Below, piece after piece: positions 1-9,385 of a stretch of 64,000 nucleotides of DNA. Under the pieces are notes generated by a model that saw only the letters and a list, made by a program, of their open reading frames with translations, did no database searches and was not told where the DNA came from. The DNA is taken from contig JBBEAM010000013.1 in the NCBI GenBank assembly GCA_040882845.1, positions 1-64,000 on the forward strand. Direction: 5' to 3'. Positions within the stretch are counted from its first letter, which is position 1, and each line of letters begins with the position of its first letter. Source of the DNA: JBBEAM01 sp040882845. Its GTDB lineage: Bacteria; Pseudomonadota; Alphaproteobacteria; Kiloniellales; DSM-21159. The position numbers and the translations under genes are program-made.

Positions 1-1021
<1,021 letters not shown>

Positions 1022-1413
1022 AACTTTGTCTTACTTCGCTGGCTATGGTGCTCGGGAGGGGCGCTTCAGGACCGGAACGGTCCGTTCGCCTGCTGTTGTT
1101 GGATCTCAGCGCGCCGCGGCGGCGGTGTTCCTAGGAAGGTGGCGCGTGCGTGATGCCCCGCGCGCTTTTTTCGATCGGAAGTGCGTTTGCCGGATTCGGC
1201 CCGCAGTCACGCCCTTAATCAGGTGGGAAGTTCGAAAACCGCCATCAAGACCGGTCTTCGATCAACGTCGATACTGAAAGCCACAGCCCAAGTCAAGCGA
1301 CAGTGATGTTGCCTCTCAGGAGGAATCCGCATTTAGCCGATTAATCTTCGCGTAAGCTTTGTGCGCTACCCTGCGCCGGCGACATGGGGAAAAAAGCACA
1401 GCGGTAGAAATCG
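1022..1413. other. Intergenic region between rho and the pilin gene
   Basis: This 392-base gap separates the divergent starts of rho and the Flp-pilin gene, so it should hold both promoters. I see no convincing RNA gene or repeat. Open frames crossing it are continuations of antisense shadows of rho and are not supported. An AT-richer stretch near 1330-1400 is the most likely place for the pilin promoter. Confidence 0.4.
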
Positions 1414-1593
1414 ATGCTACAGAAAATCGAACTCTTTTTGAGGCACGAAGACGGCGCGACCGTGATCGAGTATGGACTGATCGCCGCGTTGGTATCCGTT
1501 GCCGCGATCACAGCCCTCGGTTCCATGGGCGATTCCCTGGACTCCCTCTTCTCCCTGGTCTCCAGCGAGCTAACGACCGCCGTCGGCAGCTAG
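1414..1593 (+). CDS. Flp/Fap-type pilin, small
   Basis: A 59-residue type IVb (Flp) pilin precursor, shorter than most gene-calling cut-offs. The short leader (MLQKIELFLRHEDG) is followed by the prepilin cleavage context G/ATVIEYGLIAAL: Glu at position +5 of the mature protein, then a single hydrophobic helix, as in the Flp family. Prepilin peptidase (TadV/CpaA) would cleave it and the Tad machinery would assemble it. No tad/cpa gene is visible nearby, so it is an orphan pilin gene beside rho. The ribosome binding site is weak, and the start was chosen because it gives a standard-length leader. Confidence 0.85.
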   Translation: MLQKIELFLRHEDGATVIEYGLIAALVSVAAITALGSMGDSLDSLFSLVSSELTTAVGS

Positions 1594-1604
1594 GCTTCCG
1601 AGCT

Positions 1605-2162
1605 TCAGCTCAAGACCCGGCGCAGTATCGGCCGGGTCGGCGAACGCCGCGCAACCTCCTCGAAGCCGGCCTTCTCGAAGGCGGAAGCGAAACCGGTCCA
1701 GGCATAGGCGGCCGGATAGGGCGTCTTGTTCGGCGCGATGGGGTACCCCTCGAGGATCGTCCCGCCCTGCCGCCGCACGAAATCGCAGGCCGCCTCCAGC
1801 AGCCGGACCGCCAGCCCCTGCCGCCGGTAGTCCTTGGCGATCAGGAAACAGGACACCGACCACACCGCCTGCGCGTCGACCGGCTTGAGCACGCGGGAGC
1901 TCTCAAGCCGGACGAAGGCGTCGCGCGGGGCCACGGAAATCCAGCCCGCCGGGCGATCTCCGTCGAGGGCGATCAGTCCGGGCGGAAGCTCGCTTTCCGC
2001 CAGGCGCGCGATATCCCTGCGGTTGACCTCCCCGGAATCCCGGTCGTGTTCCGCCTTGGTCTTGCGCCATAGCATGCACCAGCAGCCGCCATAGCCTCCC
2101 TTGGGGCCCATCAGCGTCTCGAAGGCCGGCCAGGCGGCGCGGGTGAGCGGCTCGATTTTCAT
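1605..2162 (-). CDS. GNAT-family N-acetyltransferase
   Basis: A 185-residue acetyltransferase of the GNAT fold. The acetyl-CoA pyrophosphate-binding segment is visible as YRRQGLAVRLLEAA at about 113-126, after the central strand VWSVSCFLIAKD. The C-terminal half (YAWTGFASAFEKAGFEEV) matches the last helix-strand of the fold. The substrate cannot be deduced. The N-terminal part (GGYGGCWCMLW) resembles GNATs annotated only as hypothetical in proteobacteria. It lies 13 bases downstream of hemJ on the same strand and could be read through from the heme genes. Confidence 0.85.
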   Translation of the reverse strand: MKIEPLTRAAWPAFETLMGPKGGYGGCWCMLWRKTKAEHDRDSGEVNRRDIARLAESELPPGLIALDGDRPAGWISVAPRDAFVRLESSRVLKPVDAQAVWSVSCFLIAKDYRRQGLAVRLLEAACDFVRRQGGTILEGYPIAPNKTPYPAAYAWTGFASAFEKAGFEEVARRSPTRPILRRVLS

Positions 2163-2175
2163 GGCTGACTGTATC

Positions 2176-2616
2176 TCAGAAGGGTTTAACCACGACCAGG
2201 ATGACGATGCCGAGGATCAGCACCGCCGGCGCCTCGTTCATCCACTTGTAGAATTTCTGGCTGTGCCGGTTGGCATCGCCGGCGAAGTCGCGCTGCCAGC
2301 GGACATACATGCCGTGCACCGCCTGCATGACCAGCACCAGCGCGAACTTGGCGTGCATCCAGCCATCGCCCCAGGCCTGCAAGATCACGACCAGCAGAAT
2401 CCCCAGGATCCAGACCGCGCCCATCGCCGGGTTGACGATGCCTTTCAGCAGGCGGCGCTCCATCGTCTTGAAGCGCTCGCTCTCGGGTGAGCCGGGTTCG
2501 GTCTCGCAGTGATAAACGTAGAGACGAGGCAGGTAGAGCATCCCGGCCATCCAGGCGATCACCGCGACGATATGCAGCGCCTTGATCCAGGGATAGAGAC
2601 TCGCCAGCAGGTCCAT
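2176..2616 (-). CDS. hemJ: Protoporphyrinogen IX oxidase HemJ
   Basis: HemJ oxidises protoporphyrinogen IX to protoporphyrin IX in the inner membrane, the penultimate step of heme synthesis in most alphaproteobacteria. The 146-residue protein has four predicted membrane helices. The first holds the conserved His in KALHIVAVIAWMAGMLYLPR, and the conserved Lys lies in MHAKFALV, both characteristic of the family. Length matches the usual 140-180. It sits directly after hemH and hemE in one minus-strand run, so the last steps of heme synthesis are encoded together. Confidence 0.93.
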   Translation of the reverse strand: MDLLASLYPWIKALHIVAVIAWMAGMLYLPRLYVYHCETEPGSPESERFKTMERRLLKGIVNPAMGAVWILGILLVVILQAWGDGWMHAKFALVLVMQAVHGMYVRWQRDFAGDANRHSQKFYKWMNEAPAVLILGIVILVVVKPF

Positions 2617-2633
2617 GGCTTCTGCTTAGCGTC

Positions 2634-3659
2634 TCACAGCCAGCCCCGCAACTCCCGCTCGGCCAGCTTGGCGAGCAGTGCGATATGGGTCTCGCCAGCG
2701 TTGAGGCAAGGCACATAGGTGAAGCGCTCGCCGCCGCTCTCCAGGAAGCTCTCGCGCAGGCCGATGGCGGCCTCCTCCAGGGTCTCCAGGCAGTCGGCGG
2801 AGAAGCCCGGGGAGATCATCGCAATCCGCTTCACGCCCTCCCCGGCGAGCTGCTTCACTGTGGCGTCGCTGTAGGGCCGCAGCCACTCCTTCGGGCCGAA
2901 GCGCGACTGGAAGGTGACGCGCAGGCGCTCCGGGTTCCAGCCCAGCGCCTCGCGCAACAGCCGCCCGGTCTTCTGGCAGTGGCAGTGGTAGGGATCGCCT
3001 TTGTCGAGGGTCTCTCTCGGCATGCCGTGGAAGGAAGCGAGCAGCACCTCCGGCTCGCCCTCCTCGGAGAAGGCGCGGCGCAGCGAGTCCGCCAGCGCAG
3101 CGATGTAGGCGGGCTCGTCATGGTAGGGCGGCAGGGTTCTCAGCGCCGGCTGCCAGCGCCGCCGCGCCAGCTGTGCGAACACCTCGTCGCAGACGCTGGC
3201 GGTGGTCGCCGCGCTGTACTGGGGATAGAGCGGCATCACCAGCAGCCGGCGGCAGCCGGCTTCGCTCAGCGTGCCGAGCTTCTCGGCGATCGAGGGGCTT
3301 CCGTAGCGCATCGCCCAGTCGAGGACGACCTGTTCGTGGCGCGTGGCGAACCATGCCGAAAGCTCCTCCGCCTGCTGCCGGGTGATCGCCCGCAGCGGCG
3401 ACTCGTTCCGCTCATGGTCCCAGATCTTGGCGTAGGCTTCCGCCGATCTGCGCGGCCGGGTCGGCAGGATGACCCCGCGCAGGATCGGCTGCCAGAGCAG
3501 CGGCGAGAGCTCGATCACCCGGCGGTCGCTGAGAAACTCCTTGAGATAGCGCCGCACAGAGGCCGGGTCGGGGCCATCGGGCGTGCCCAGGTTGACCAGC
3601 AGGACGCCGATCTTTCCCTGACGGACCTGGGGATGTCCCTCGGGGAGTTGCTGGGTCAT
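2634..3659 (-). CDS. hemH: Ferrochelatase
   Basis: Ferrochelatase inserts Fe2+ into protoporphyrin IX to make heme b. The 341-residue protein carries the family hallmarks: VNLGTPDGP near residue 23, MRYGSPSI near 117, and the metal-binding histidine in LLASFHGMPRETLDKGDPY at about 211, followed by CQKTGRLL and FQSRFGPKEWL. Length is typical of the bacterial enzyme. Its start overlaps the hemE stop by four bases (ATGA), implying translational coupling. Together with hemJ it completes the heme branch here. Confidence 0.97.
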   Translation of the reverse strand: MTQQLPEGHPQVRQGKIGVLLVNLGTPDGPDPASVRRYLKEFLSDRRVIELSPLLWQPILRGVILPTRPRRSAEAYAKIWDHERNESPLRAITRQQAEELSAWFATRHEQVVLDWAMRYGSPSIAEKLGTLSEAGCRRLLVMPLYPQYSAATTASVCDEVFAQLARRRWQPALRTLPPYHDEPAYIAALADSLRRAFSEEGEPEVLLASFHGMPRETLDKGDPYHCHCQKTGRLLREALGWNPERLRVTFQSRFGPKEWLRPYSDATVKQLAGEGVKRIAMISPGFSADCLETLEEAAIGLRESFLESGGERFTYVPCLNAGETHIALLAKLAERELRGWL

Positions 3660-4726
3660 CCTTTCCGCACCAGCTCGACCAGCCGCGTGACGTGCTCGAC
3701 CGGCGTTTGCGGCACGATGCCGTGGCCCAGGTTGAAGATGAAGGGGCCGCCGGACAGGGATTCGAGGATCTGTGCCACTGCCTGCTCCAGGACCGCGCCG
3801 CCGGCAACCAGGGCGATGGGATCGAGATTGCCCTGCAGGGCGACATGAGGCTGCAGCTTCTGCCGTGCCCAGTCCAACGGCACCGTGGTGTCGAGCGACA
3901 GCGCATCAGCGCCGGACTCCCGGGCGAAGGCTTCGTAGAGCAGGCCAGCGCCGCGGGGAAAGAGGATCACCGGCGTATGCGGATGCACCGCCTTGACCTT
4001 GGCGACGATCTCCGTCAGCGGCACCAGGGACCAGCGGCGCAGCTCCGCCTCCGGCCAGACACCGGCCCAGGAATCGAAGATCTGCACCGCCTGGGCCCCG
4101 GCGTCGATCTGCGCGATCAGGTGCTGCGCCGTCGCCTCGACCAGCAGGTCGATCAGCGCCTGAAAGCTCTCGGTCTCGCGATAGGCCCAGGTCTTGGCGG
4201 TGGCGAAATCCTTGGAGCTGCCACCCTCGATCATATAGCTGGCCACGGTCCAAGGCGCCCCGGCGAAGCCAATCAGAGCCGTCTCCTCGGGCAGCTCCCG
4301 GCGCAGACGCCCGATGGCCCGATAGACCGGCGCCAGACGGGCGACCACTTCTTCCAGGCGCAGCTTGGCGAGATCGTCAGGACCGGAAAGCGGCTCCAGC
4401 CTCGGACCCTGTCCAGCCTCGAACCAGACCTTCTGGCCCAGCGCATCGGGCAGCACCAGGATGTCGGAAAACAGGATCGCCCCGTCGAAGCCGAAGCGGC
4501 GGATTGGCTGCAGCGTGACCTCGACTGCCAATTCCGGCGTGTAGCAGAGCTCGAGAAAGCCGCCGGCCTGAGCACGGGTTTTCCTGTACTCCGGCAGATA
4601 GCGCCCGGCCTGCCGCATCAGCCACAGCGGCGGGGGAATGCAGACTTCCCCACCCAGGGCCCGGAGCAGGGCGTTTTGCCTCCCGGCGGGCTCGGGCGGG
4701 CGGGCGCTGGGCACGGAAATTTCCAT
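3656..4726 (-). CDS. hemE: Uroporphyrinogen decarboxylase
   Basis: HemE decarboxylates the four acetate side chains of uroporphyrinogen III to give coproporphyrinogen III in the cytoplasm. The 356-residue protein shows the N-terminal signature LWLMRQAGRYLPEYR (about 35-48), the catalytic-site segment FDGAILFSDILVLPDALG (about 80-97) and the GFAGAPWTVASYMIEGGSSK motif. It is the first gene of the hemE-hemH-hemJ run. Its position beside the ppsR gene, with a gap of almost 400 bases, is the arrangement seen at replication origins of several alphaproteobacteria. Confidence 0.97.
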   Translation of the reverse strand: MEISVPSARPPEPAGRQNALLRALGGEVCIPPPLWLMRQAGRYLPEYRKTRAQAGGFLELCYTPELAVEVTLQPIRRFGFDGAILFSDILVLPDALGQKVWFEAGQGPRLEPLSGPDDLAKLRLEEVVARLAPVYRAIGRLRRELPEETALIGFAGAPWTVASYMIEGGSSKDFATAKTWAYRETESFQALIDLLVEATAQHLIAQIDAGAQAVQIFDSWAGVWPEAELRRWSLVPLTEIVAKVKAVHPHTPVILFPRGAGLLYEAFARESGADALSLDTTVPLDWARQKLQPHVALQGNLDPIALVAGGAVLEQAVAQILESLSGGPFIFNLGHGIVPQTPVEHVTRLVELVRKG

Positions 4727-5106
4727 GTTTCCCCTTCAATACAATAAAGAATCTAACTTAATAGTGGTTGTTAGTAGGGCCTGTGGATAGCGGTAATTCC
4801 CAGTTGTTCGCGGGTTACCCCGGCTTCCCTCCGCAGGAGGCTCCCTCCAGAGGTATTGTGCGCAGCCGCAGGGACAAGCGTGTTCCCCCGCCGGGCGCAA
4901 AACCTGAATCGCGGGGATAACTCCACGCGGCGCCGAAAAGTCAGGCTTGTCCCCAGCCTGGGGATGCGCGAAGACCGCCCGGGACGACTCTCCCTGGCGC
5001 CGAGAGCTTACCTGCACAGTTTTTTCTCGTAGGATGGCGCAGGAGGCCTTATCCACACAGACCGGGAAACGATCCCCAGAAGTTATCCGCAGGCGGTTGT
5101 TGAGCG
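4727..5106. other. Putative chromosomal replication origin (oriC) region
   Basis: This 380-base gene-free gap lies between hemE and ppsR. It contains an exact DnaA-box consensus TTATCCACA at 5049-5057, a one-mismatch box TTATCCGCA at 5083-5091, and a one-mismatch box on the opposite strand at 4782-4790 (CTATCCACA read in reverse). Weaker TTATCCCC-like sites occur at 4912-4920 and 4949-4965. An AT-rich stretch at about 4734-4776 could be the unwinding element. In Caulobacter crescentus and Rickettsia prowazekii the origin is known to lie beside hemE, so context and motifs agree. The gap must also hold the divergent promoters of hemE and ppsR. GC-skew data would be needed to be certain. Confidence 0.65.
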
Positions 5107-5931
5107 ATGACCAAATATCACCTTCACCTCGTCTCCGACGCGACCGGAGAAACCGTCAACTCCGTGGCGCGCGCCTGCATGGTGCAGTTCAAGGACGTCG
5201 AGCCGATCGAGCACAGCTGGACCCTGATCCGCACCCGCGGGCATATGGAAAAGGTGGTCGCCAAGATCGTCGAGAATCCCGGCCCGGTAATCTACACCGT
5301 GGTCAACGACGATCTGCGCAATGTGCTGGTGGACGGCTGCCGCCAGGCCAACATCCCCTGCATCTCGGTGCTCGGGCCGGTGATGCATGCCCTGGGCAGC
5401 CACTTCAATACCGAGCTCAAGGGCAAGCCGGGCCTGCAGCACGAAATGGACGCCGAGTACTTCAGCCGGATCGAGGCGATGAACTACGTCATGGCCCACG
5501 ACGACGGGCAGATGATGAACGGCCTCGACCAGGCCGACGTGATCCTGCTCGGTGTGTCGCGCACCTCGAAGACTCCGACCTGCATCTATCTGGCCAACCG
5601 GGGGATCCGCGCCGCCAACATCCCCATCGTCCCCGGGGTGCCGCTGCCTCCCGAGCTATCCGAGCTGACCCGGCCACTGATCGTCGGGCTGACCAAGGAT
5701 CCGGCGCGCCTGGTGCAGATCCGCAAGAACCGCCTGCGGATGATGACCGAACGCGACGACGAGACCGAATACGCCGACCTCGACGCGGTGCGCCAGGAGG
5801 TGGCGGCGGCGCGCAAGCTCTACACCCGCTACGGCTGGCCGGTGATCGACGTCACCAAGCGCTCGATAGAGGAGACGGCGGCGGCGATCCTCACCCACTA
5901 TCAACGGCACATCGGGGGCGGGGCACAGTGA
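5107..5931 (+). CDS. ppsR: Pyruvate,water/phosphate dikinase regulatory protein (DUF299 kinase/phosphorylase)
   Basis: A bifunctional enzyme of the DUF299 family that phosphorylates and dephosphorylates a threonine of PEP synthase or pyruvate phosphate dikinase, switching gluconeogenic flux. The 274-residue protein has the family N-terminus (HLHLVSDATGETVNSVARA) and the nucleotide-binding loop GVSRTSKTPT at about 149-158, followed by the conserved NIPIVPGVPLP segment. The dikinase target is not in the window. It starts the plus-strand arm leaving the putative origin, and its stop overlaps the next start (GTGA). Confidence 0.95.
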   Translation: MTKYHLHLVSDATGETVNSVARACMVQFKDVEPIEHSWTLIRTRGHMEKVVAKIVENPGPVIYTVVNDDLRNVLVDGCRQANIPCISVLGPVMHALGSHFNTELKGKPGLQHEMDAEYFSRIEAMNYVMAHDDGQMMNGLDQADVILLGVSRTSKTPTCIYLANRGIRAANIPIVPGVPLPPELSELTRPLIVGLTKDPARLVQIRKNRLRMMTERDDETEYADLDAVRQEVAAARKLYTRYGWPVIDVTKRSIEETAAAILTHYQRHIGGGAQ

Positions 5932-6539
5932 ATGGAATGGCCGCCCCCACCCTCGTGCTGGCCTCGGCGAGCCCCTCCCGCCGGGCGCTGCTGAGCAATG
6001 CCGGCGTCGACTGCCGTTTCGAGGCGGCGGCGGTCGACGAGGAGGAACTCAAGGTTTCGCTGCGCGCCGAGGGCGCCGCTGCGGCGGAGACCGCCGAGGC
6101 CTTGGCCGAGCTGAAGGCACGCCACGTCTCCCGCCGCTATCCCGGCGCGCTGGTGATCGGCGCCGACCAGATGCTCGACTGCGCCGGCAGCTGGTTCGAC
6201 AAGCCGCCGGATCTCGACCATGCCACCGGTCACCTGCGCGCCCTGTCGGGGCGCAGTCACTCGCTGTTCTCCGCCGTCTGCGTAGTCCGCGACGACCGGC
6301 GTCTCTGGCACCACGTCGAGGAAGCGCGGCTGACCATGCGGGAGCTGAGCGACGGTTTCATCCAGGACTACCTGGCGGCGGCCGGGCCCGCGGTCTGCGC
6401 CTCGGTCGGGGCCTATCAGCTCGAGGGCCGCGGCGCGCAGCTGTTCTCGAAGATCGAGGGCGACTACTTCACCATCCTCGGCCTGCCGCTGCTGCCGCTG
6501 CTCGATTTCCTGCGCAACCACGGCGCGGTGCCGCGATGA
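5928..6539 (+). CDS. maf: Maf-like nucleoside triphosphate pyrophosphatase
   Basis: Maf proteins hydrolyse non-canonical or methylated nucleoside triphosphates to monophosphates and affect septum formation. The N-terminal signature LVLASASPSRRALL, the central VIGADQMLDC (catalytic Asp region) and FDKPPDLDHATGHLRALSGRSHSL are clear. The length, about 200 residues, is typical. I give the GTG at 5928, which overlaps the ppsR stop as GTGA; an in-frame ATG at 5937 is the alternative. The stop overlaps the aroE start (ATGA), so ppsR-maf-aroE-coaE form one coupled operon. Confidence 0.93.
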   Translation: MNGMAAPTLVLASASPSRRALLSNAGVDCRFEAAAVDEEELKVSLRAEGAAAAETAEALAELKARHVSRRYPGALVIGADQMLDCAGSWFDKPPDLDHATGHLRALSGRSHSLFSAVCVVRDDRRLWHHVEEARLTMRELSDGFIQDYLAAAGPAVCASVGAYQLEGRGAQLFSKIEGDYFTILGLPLLPLLDFLRNHGAVPR

Positions 6540-7363
6540 CGCTGCGCGCCGGGGTCATCGGCTGGCCGGTCGGCCACTCGCTGTCGCCGCAGCTGCACGG
6601 CCACTGGCTGCGGCGCTACGGCATCGACGGCAGCTACGCGGCGATTCCCGTTGCGCCGGGCCAGCTGGAGGAGGAACTCCGGCGCCTGGTCGATGAAGGC
6701 TATGCCGGCGTCAACTTGACCGTGCCGCACAAGCAAGCGGCGCTCGCGCTCTGCGACACGATCGATGCCGCGGCGCGGAGCATCGGTGCCGCCAACACCC
6801 TGGTCTTCCGCGCCGGCGGGATTCACGGCAGCAACAGCGATGCCTTCGGCTTTCTGGAGAACCTTAAGCAGGCGCAGCCGGAGTTGCGGCCCGAGGCCGG
6901 AGCGGCGGTGGTGCTCGGCGCCGGCGGCGCGGCGCGGGCGGTGGTCTGGGCGCTGCTCGACCGGGGCGCGCCGGAGGTGCGCCTGGTCAACCGCACCCTG
7001 GCGCGGGCGGAGGCTCTCGCCGCGGACCTGGGGGGCGCGATCCGGCCTGTCGCGTGGAGCGGCCTTGCGGACGCCCTCGCAACTGCGGCGCTGCTGGTCA
7101 ACACCACCAGCCTCGGCATGACCGGGCAGCCACCGCTGGAAATCGACCTCGCCCCCCTGCCGCGGGAGGCGCTGGTTACCGACATCGTCTATGCGCCGCT
7201 GGAAACGGCGCTGCTTGCGGCGGCGAGGGCGCGCGGCAATCCAGCCGTCGATGGGCTGGGCATGCTGCTGCACCAGGCGCGGCCAGGTTTCGAGGCCTGG
7301 TTCGGCATTGCCCCGGAGGTGACGCCGGAACTGCGCGCCGCGGTGCTCGGAGACGCGGGGTGA
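6536..7363 (+). CDS. aroE: Shikimate dehydrogenase (NADP+)
   Basis: AroE reduces 3-dehydroshikimate to shikimate with NADPH in the chorismate pathway. The 275-residue protein has the substrate-binding N-terminus (VIGWPVGHSLSPQLHGHWL), the catalytic Lys in NLTVPHK at about 66, Asp102 in SNSDAFGF, the NADP-binding loop GAGGAARA at 128-135 and the NADP-selective NRT at about 152. The C-terminal motif DGLGMLLHQA is also present. It overlaps maf by ATGA at the front and coaE by GTGA at the back. Confidence 0.96.
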   Translation: MTLRAGVIGWPVGHSLSPQLHGHWLRRYGIDGSYAAIPVAPGQLEEELRRLVDEGYAGVNLTVPHKQAALALCDTIDAAARSIGAANTLVFRAGGIHGSNSDAFGFLENLKQAQPELRPEAGAAVVLGAGGAARAVVWALLDRGAPEVRLVNRTLARAEALAADLGGAIRPVAWSGLADALATAALLVNTTSLGMTGQPPLEIDLAPLPREALVTDIVYAPLETALLAAARARGNPAVDGLGMLLHQARPGFEAWFGIAPEVTPELRAAVLGDAG

Positions 7364-7959
7364 AGATCCTCGGCCTCACCGGTTCCGTCGGCATGGGTAA
7401 GTCCACGGCGGCCGCCATGCTGCGCCGCCTCGGCGTGCCGGTCCACGACGCCGACGCCGCGGTGCATCGCCTGATGGCGCGCGGTGGGGCCGCGGTCACG
7501 GCGGTCGAGGCTGCCTTTCCCGGCACGCTGCGCGACGGCGCCATCGACCGCAAGGCGCTCGGCGGACAGGTTTTCGGGGATCCGGCAGCGCTGCGCCGGC
7601 TGGAGGCGCTCCTGCATCCCCGGGTGCGCGCCGAGACCGAGGCCTGGCTGCGGCGGCAGCGACGGCGGAGGGTATCCCTGGTGGTACTCGACGTGCCGCT
7701 GCTGTTCGAAAGCGGAGATCTGCGGCGCTACGACGCGGTGATCGTGGTGAGCGCGCCGCCCTTTGTGCAGCGGGCCCGGGTGCTGCGCCGTCCGGGCATG
7801 ACCGAGGCGCGCTTCCAACAGGTCCTGGCGCAGCAGCTTCCCGATCGGGAGAAGCGACGCCGTGCCCAATTTGTAGTATCCACAGGTTTGAGCAAGGGCC
7901 ACACCTTGCGTCAGCTTGCGCGAATTGTCAGACTCTACCGCAACGGCTCACGAGACTAG
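7360..7959 (+). CDS. coaE: Dephospho-CoA kinase
   Basis: CoaE phosphorylates the 3'-hydroxyl of dephospho-CoA, the last step of coenzyme A synthesis. The 199-residue protein begins MKILGLTGSVGMGKST with the P-loop at 8-16, followed by the family motif VHDADAAVH and the LID-region segment VLDVPLLFESG. Length is typical. The GTG start at 7360 overlaps the aroE stop (GTGA) and gives the canonical N-terminus. A longer in-frame extension upstream is an aroE shadow and was discarded. Confidence 0.95.
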   Translation: MKILGLTGSVGMGKSTAAAMLRRLGVPVHDADAAVHRLMARGGAAVTAVEAAFPGTLRDGAIDRKALGGQVFGDPAALRRLEALLHPRVRAETEAWLRRQRRRRVSLVVLDVPLLFESGDLRRYDAVIVVSAPPFVQRARVLRRPGMTEARFQQVLAQQLPDREKRRRAQFVVSTGLSKGHTLRQLARIVRLYRNGSRD

Positions 7960-7971
7960 GAAGGCGGCGCT

Positions 7972-8640
7972 ATGCGCGAGATCGTTCTCGATACGGAGAC
8001 CACGGGCTTCGATCCGGAGTCCGGCCACCGCATCGTCGAGATCGCCTGCCTCGAGCTGGAGAACCACGTCCAGACCGGCGAGGTCTTCCAGTGCTATCTC
8101 AATCCCGAGCGGGAGATGCCCGAGGAGGCCTTCCGGGTACACGGACTGGGCGACGCGTTCCTTGCCACGCAGCCGTGCTTCGCCGAGAAGGCGGAAGAGT
8201 TTCTCGCTTTCATCGCCGACGCGCCGCTGATCATCCACAACGCCGAGTTCGATCTGCGCTTCCTCAACGCCGAGCTTCGCGGGCTCGGCCGGGAGCCGCT
8301 GCCCACAGAGCGCGCGATCGATACCCTGGCCATGGCGCGGCAGCGCTTCCCCGGCGCCCAGGCCAGTCTCGACGCGCTCTGCCGCCGCTTCGAGATCGAC
8401 AACTCGGCGCGCAGCTTGCATGGCGCGCTGCTCGACTGCCAGTTGCTGGCCGAGGTCTATCTGGAACTGCGCGGCGGGCGCCAGCCGGGTCTGGTGCTCA
8501 GCGCCGAGAAATCGGCGGCGCAGGTGCAGGCGGCGCCGCGCAGCGCCCGCCCGCCGCGGCCGCATGCGCCCAGCGCCGCGGAGCTCGAGGCGCACCGTGC
8601 CCTGCTGCAGAAAATCACCGATCCGATCTGGAAGGATTGA
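7972..8640 (+). CDS. dnaQ: DNA polymerase III epsilon subunit (3'-5' proofreading exonuclease)
   Basis: DnaQ is the proofreading exonuclease of the replicative polymerase. The 222-residue protein carries ExoI as LDTETTG (Asp7, Glu9), ExoII as IIHNAEFDLRFLN and the ExoIII-epsilon motif HGALLDCQLLAEVYLEL, all in register. The C-terminal tail (HRALLQKITDPIWKD) is the usual alpha-subunit contact region. It follows coaE by 12 bases. Sitting beside the putative origin with secB is the conserved alphaproteobacterial arrangement. Confidence 0.96.
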   Translation: MREIVLDTETTGFDPESGHRIVEIACLELENHVQTGEVFQCYLNPEREMPEEAFRVHGLGDAFLATQPCFAEKAEEFLAFIADAPLIIHNAEFDLRFLNAELRGLGREPLPTERAIDTLAMARQRFPGAQASLDALCRRFEIDNSARSLHGALLDCQLLAEVYLELRGGRQPGLVLSAEKSAAQVQAAPRSARPPRPHAPSAAELEAHRALLQKITDPIWKD

Positions 8641-8655
8641 GCGCGGCGGCGCGGT

Positions 8656-9222
8656 TCAGGCCTTGGCCTCGCCGTCCTTTTCGCCCGCTTTCTTGCCGGC
8701 CTCGGCCCCGGACTCGGCCTGCGCCCCGTTGCCCTTCGCCGCTTCCTGAGCCTGCTGCGCCTTTTTCTGCTGCAGCAGCACGTTGAAGTCGATGGGGTTG
8801 ACCAGCAGCGGCGGGAAGCCGCCGTTGCGCGTGGCGTCGGCGATGATCTGCCGGGCGAAGGGGAAGAGCTGAGTCGGCGCATCGACCATCAGCAACTGCT
8901 CAAGCCGGTTGTCCGGAACCTCCTCGGCGATCGACACCAGGCCGGCGTACTCGAGCTCGGCGATGAAGCCGGTCTTGCCGCCGAGGGTGCTGGTAACCTT
9001 GAGCTTGAGGACGATCTCGAACAGCCGCTCCTTGAACCGCCGGGCCGCGGAATCCAGGGAGATCTGGATCTCCGGGCTGTCCTTCAGCTCGCCCAGGACG
9101 CCGGGCGTGTTCGGGCTTTCGAAGGAAAGGTCGCGCACGTACTGGGAATGGATGGTCATCTGCGGCGCTTCCGGCGCCGCCCCGCCGCCGACGTTCTGCG
9201 GTGTCTGGGCCTGATCGCTCAT
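8656..9222 (-). CDS. secB: Protein-export chaperone SecB
   Basis: SecB is the tetrameric chaperone that holds preproteins unfolded and delivers them to SecA. The core spans about residues 20-155 (SQYVRDLSFESPNTP, EYAGLVSI, RQIIADATRNGGFPPLLVNPIDF), followed by a charged low-complexity tail rich in Ala, Gly and Lys. I chose the ATG at 9222 (MSDQAQTP), preceded by GAAGAG. An upstream ATG at 9336 would add 38 residues unlike the family. It is convergent with dnaQ, with only 15 bases between the stops. Confidence 0.95.
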   Translation of the reverse strand: MSDQAQTPQNVGGGAAPEAPQMTIHSQYVRDLSFESPNTPGVLGELKDSPEIQISLDSAARRFKERLFEIVLKLKVTSTLGGKTGFIAELEYAGLVSIAEEVPDNRLEQLLMVDAPTQLFPFARQIIADATRNGGFPPLLVNPIDFNVLLQQKKAQQAQEAAKGNGAQAESGAEAGKKAGEKDGEAKA

Positions 9223-9321
9223 CGAAATCTCTTCATCCTTGCTGAGTGGCGGGTTGGCGAGAGCCCGATCGGGGCACACTGTTACGGCGTGACCCGGGAA
9301 TCGGTCTCTAAGCTGTTGAAA

Positions 9322-9368
9322 TAGAGCAAGATTCACGCACTAAGTTGATCCAATGCGATCTTGCTCTA
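9322..9368. repeat. Intergenic inverted repeat, copy A (TAGAGCAAGAT family)
   Basis: The 11-base arms TAGAGCAAGAT (9322-9332) and ATCTTGCTCTA (9358-9368) are perfect inverted repeats separated by 25 bases. The left arm with its flank (TAGAGCAAGATTCACG) recurs at 12613, so this is a dispersed palindromic element rather than a lone terminator. It lies between the secB start and the 3' end of the broken phosphatase gene. Confidence 0.7.
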
Positions 9369-9385
9369 GCACGGCTGCCTAGGTT

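Noticed and set aside
4750..4780. CtrA-type sites (TTAA-N7-TTAA) in the origin region
   Set aside because: The TTAA and TTAG elements present have the wrong spacing (nine bases).
4736..5056. 106-codon minus-strand frame in the hemE-ppsR gap
   Set aside because: No family resemblance or ribosome site; it runs across the DnaA-box region and looks like chance.
4947..6539. 530-codon frame spanning ppsR and maf
   Set aside because: Only its last 200 codons are the real maf gene; the rest is a +1 shadow of ppsR.
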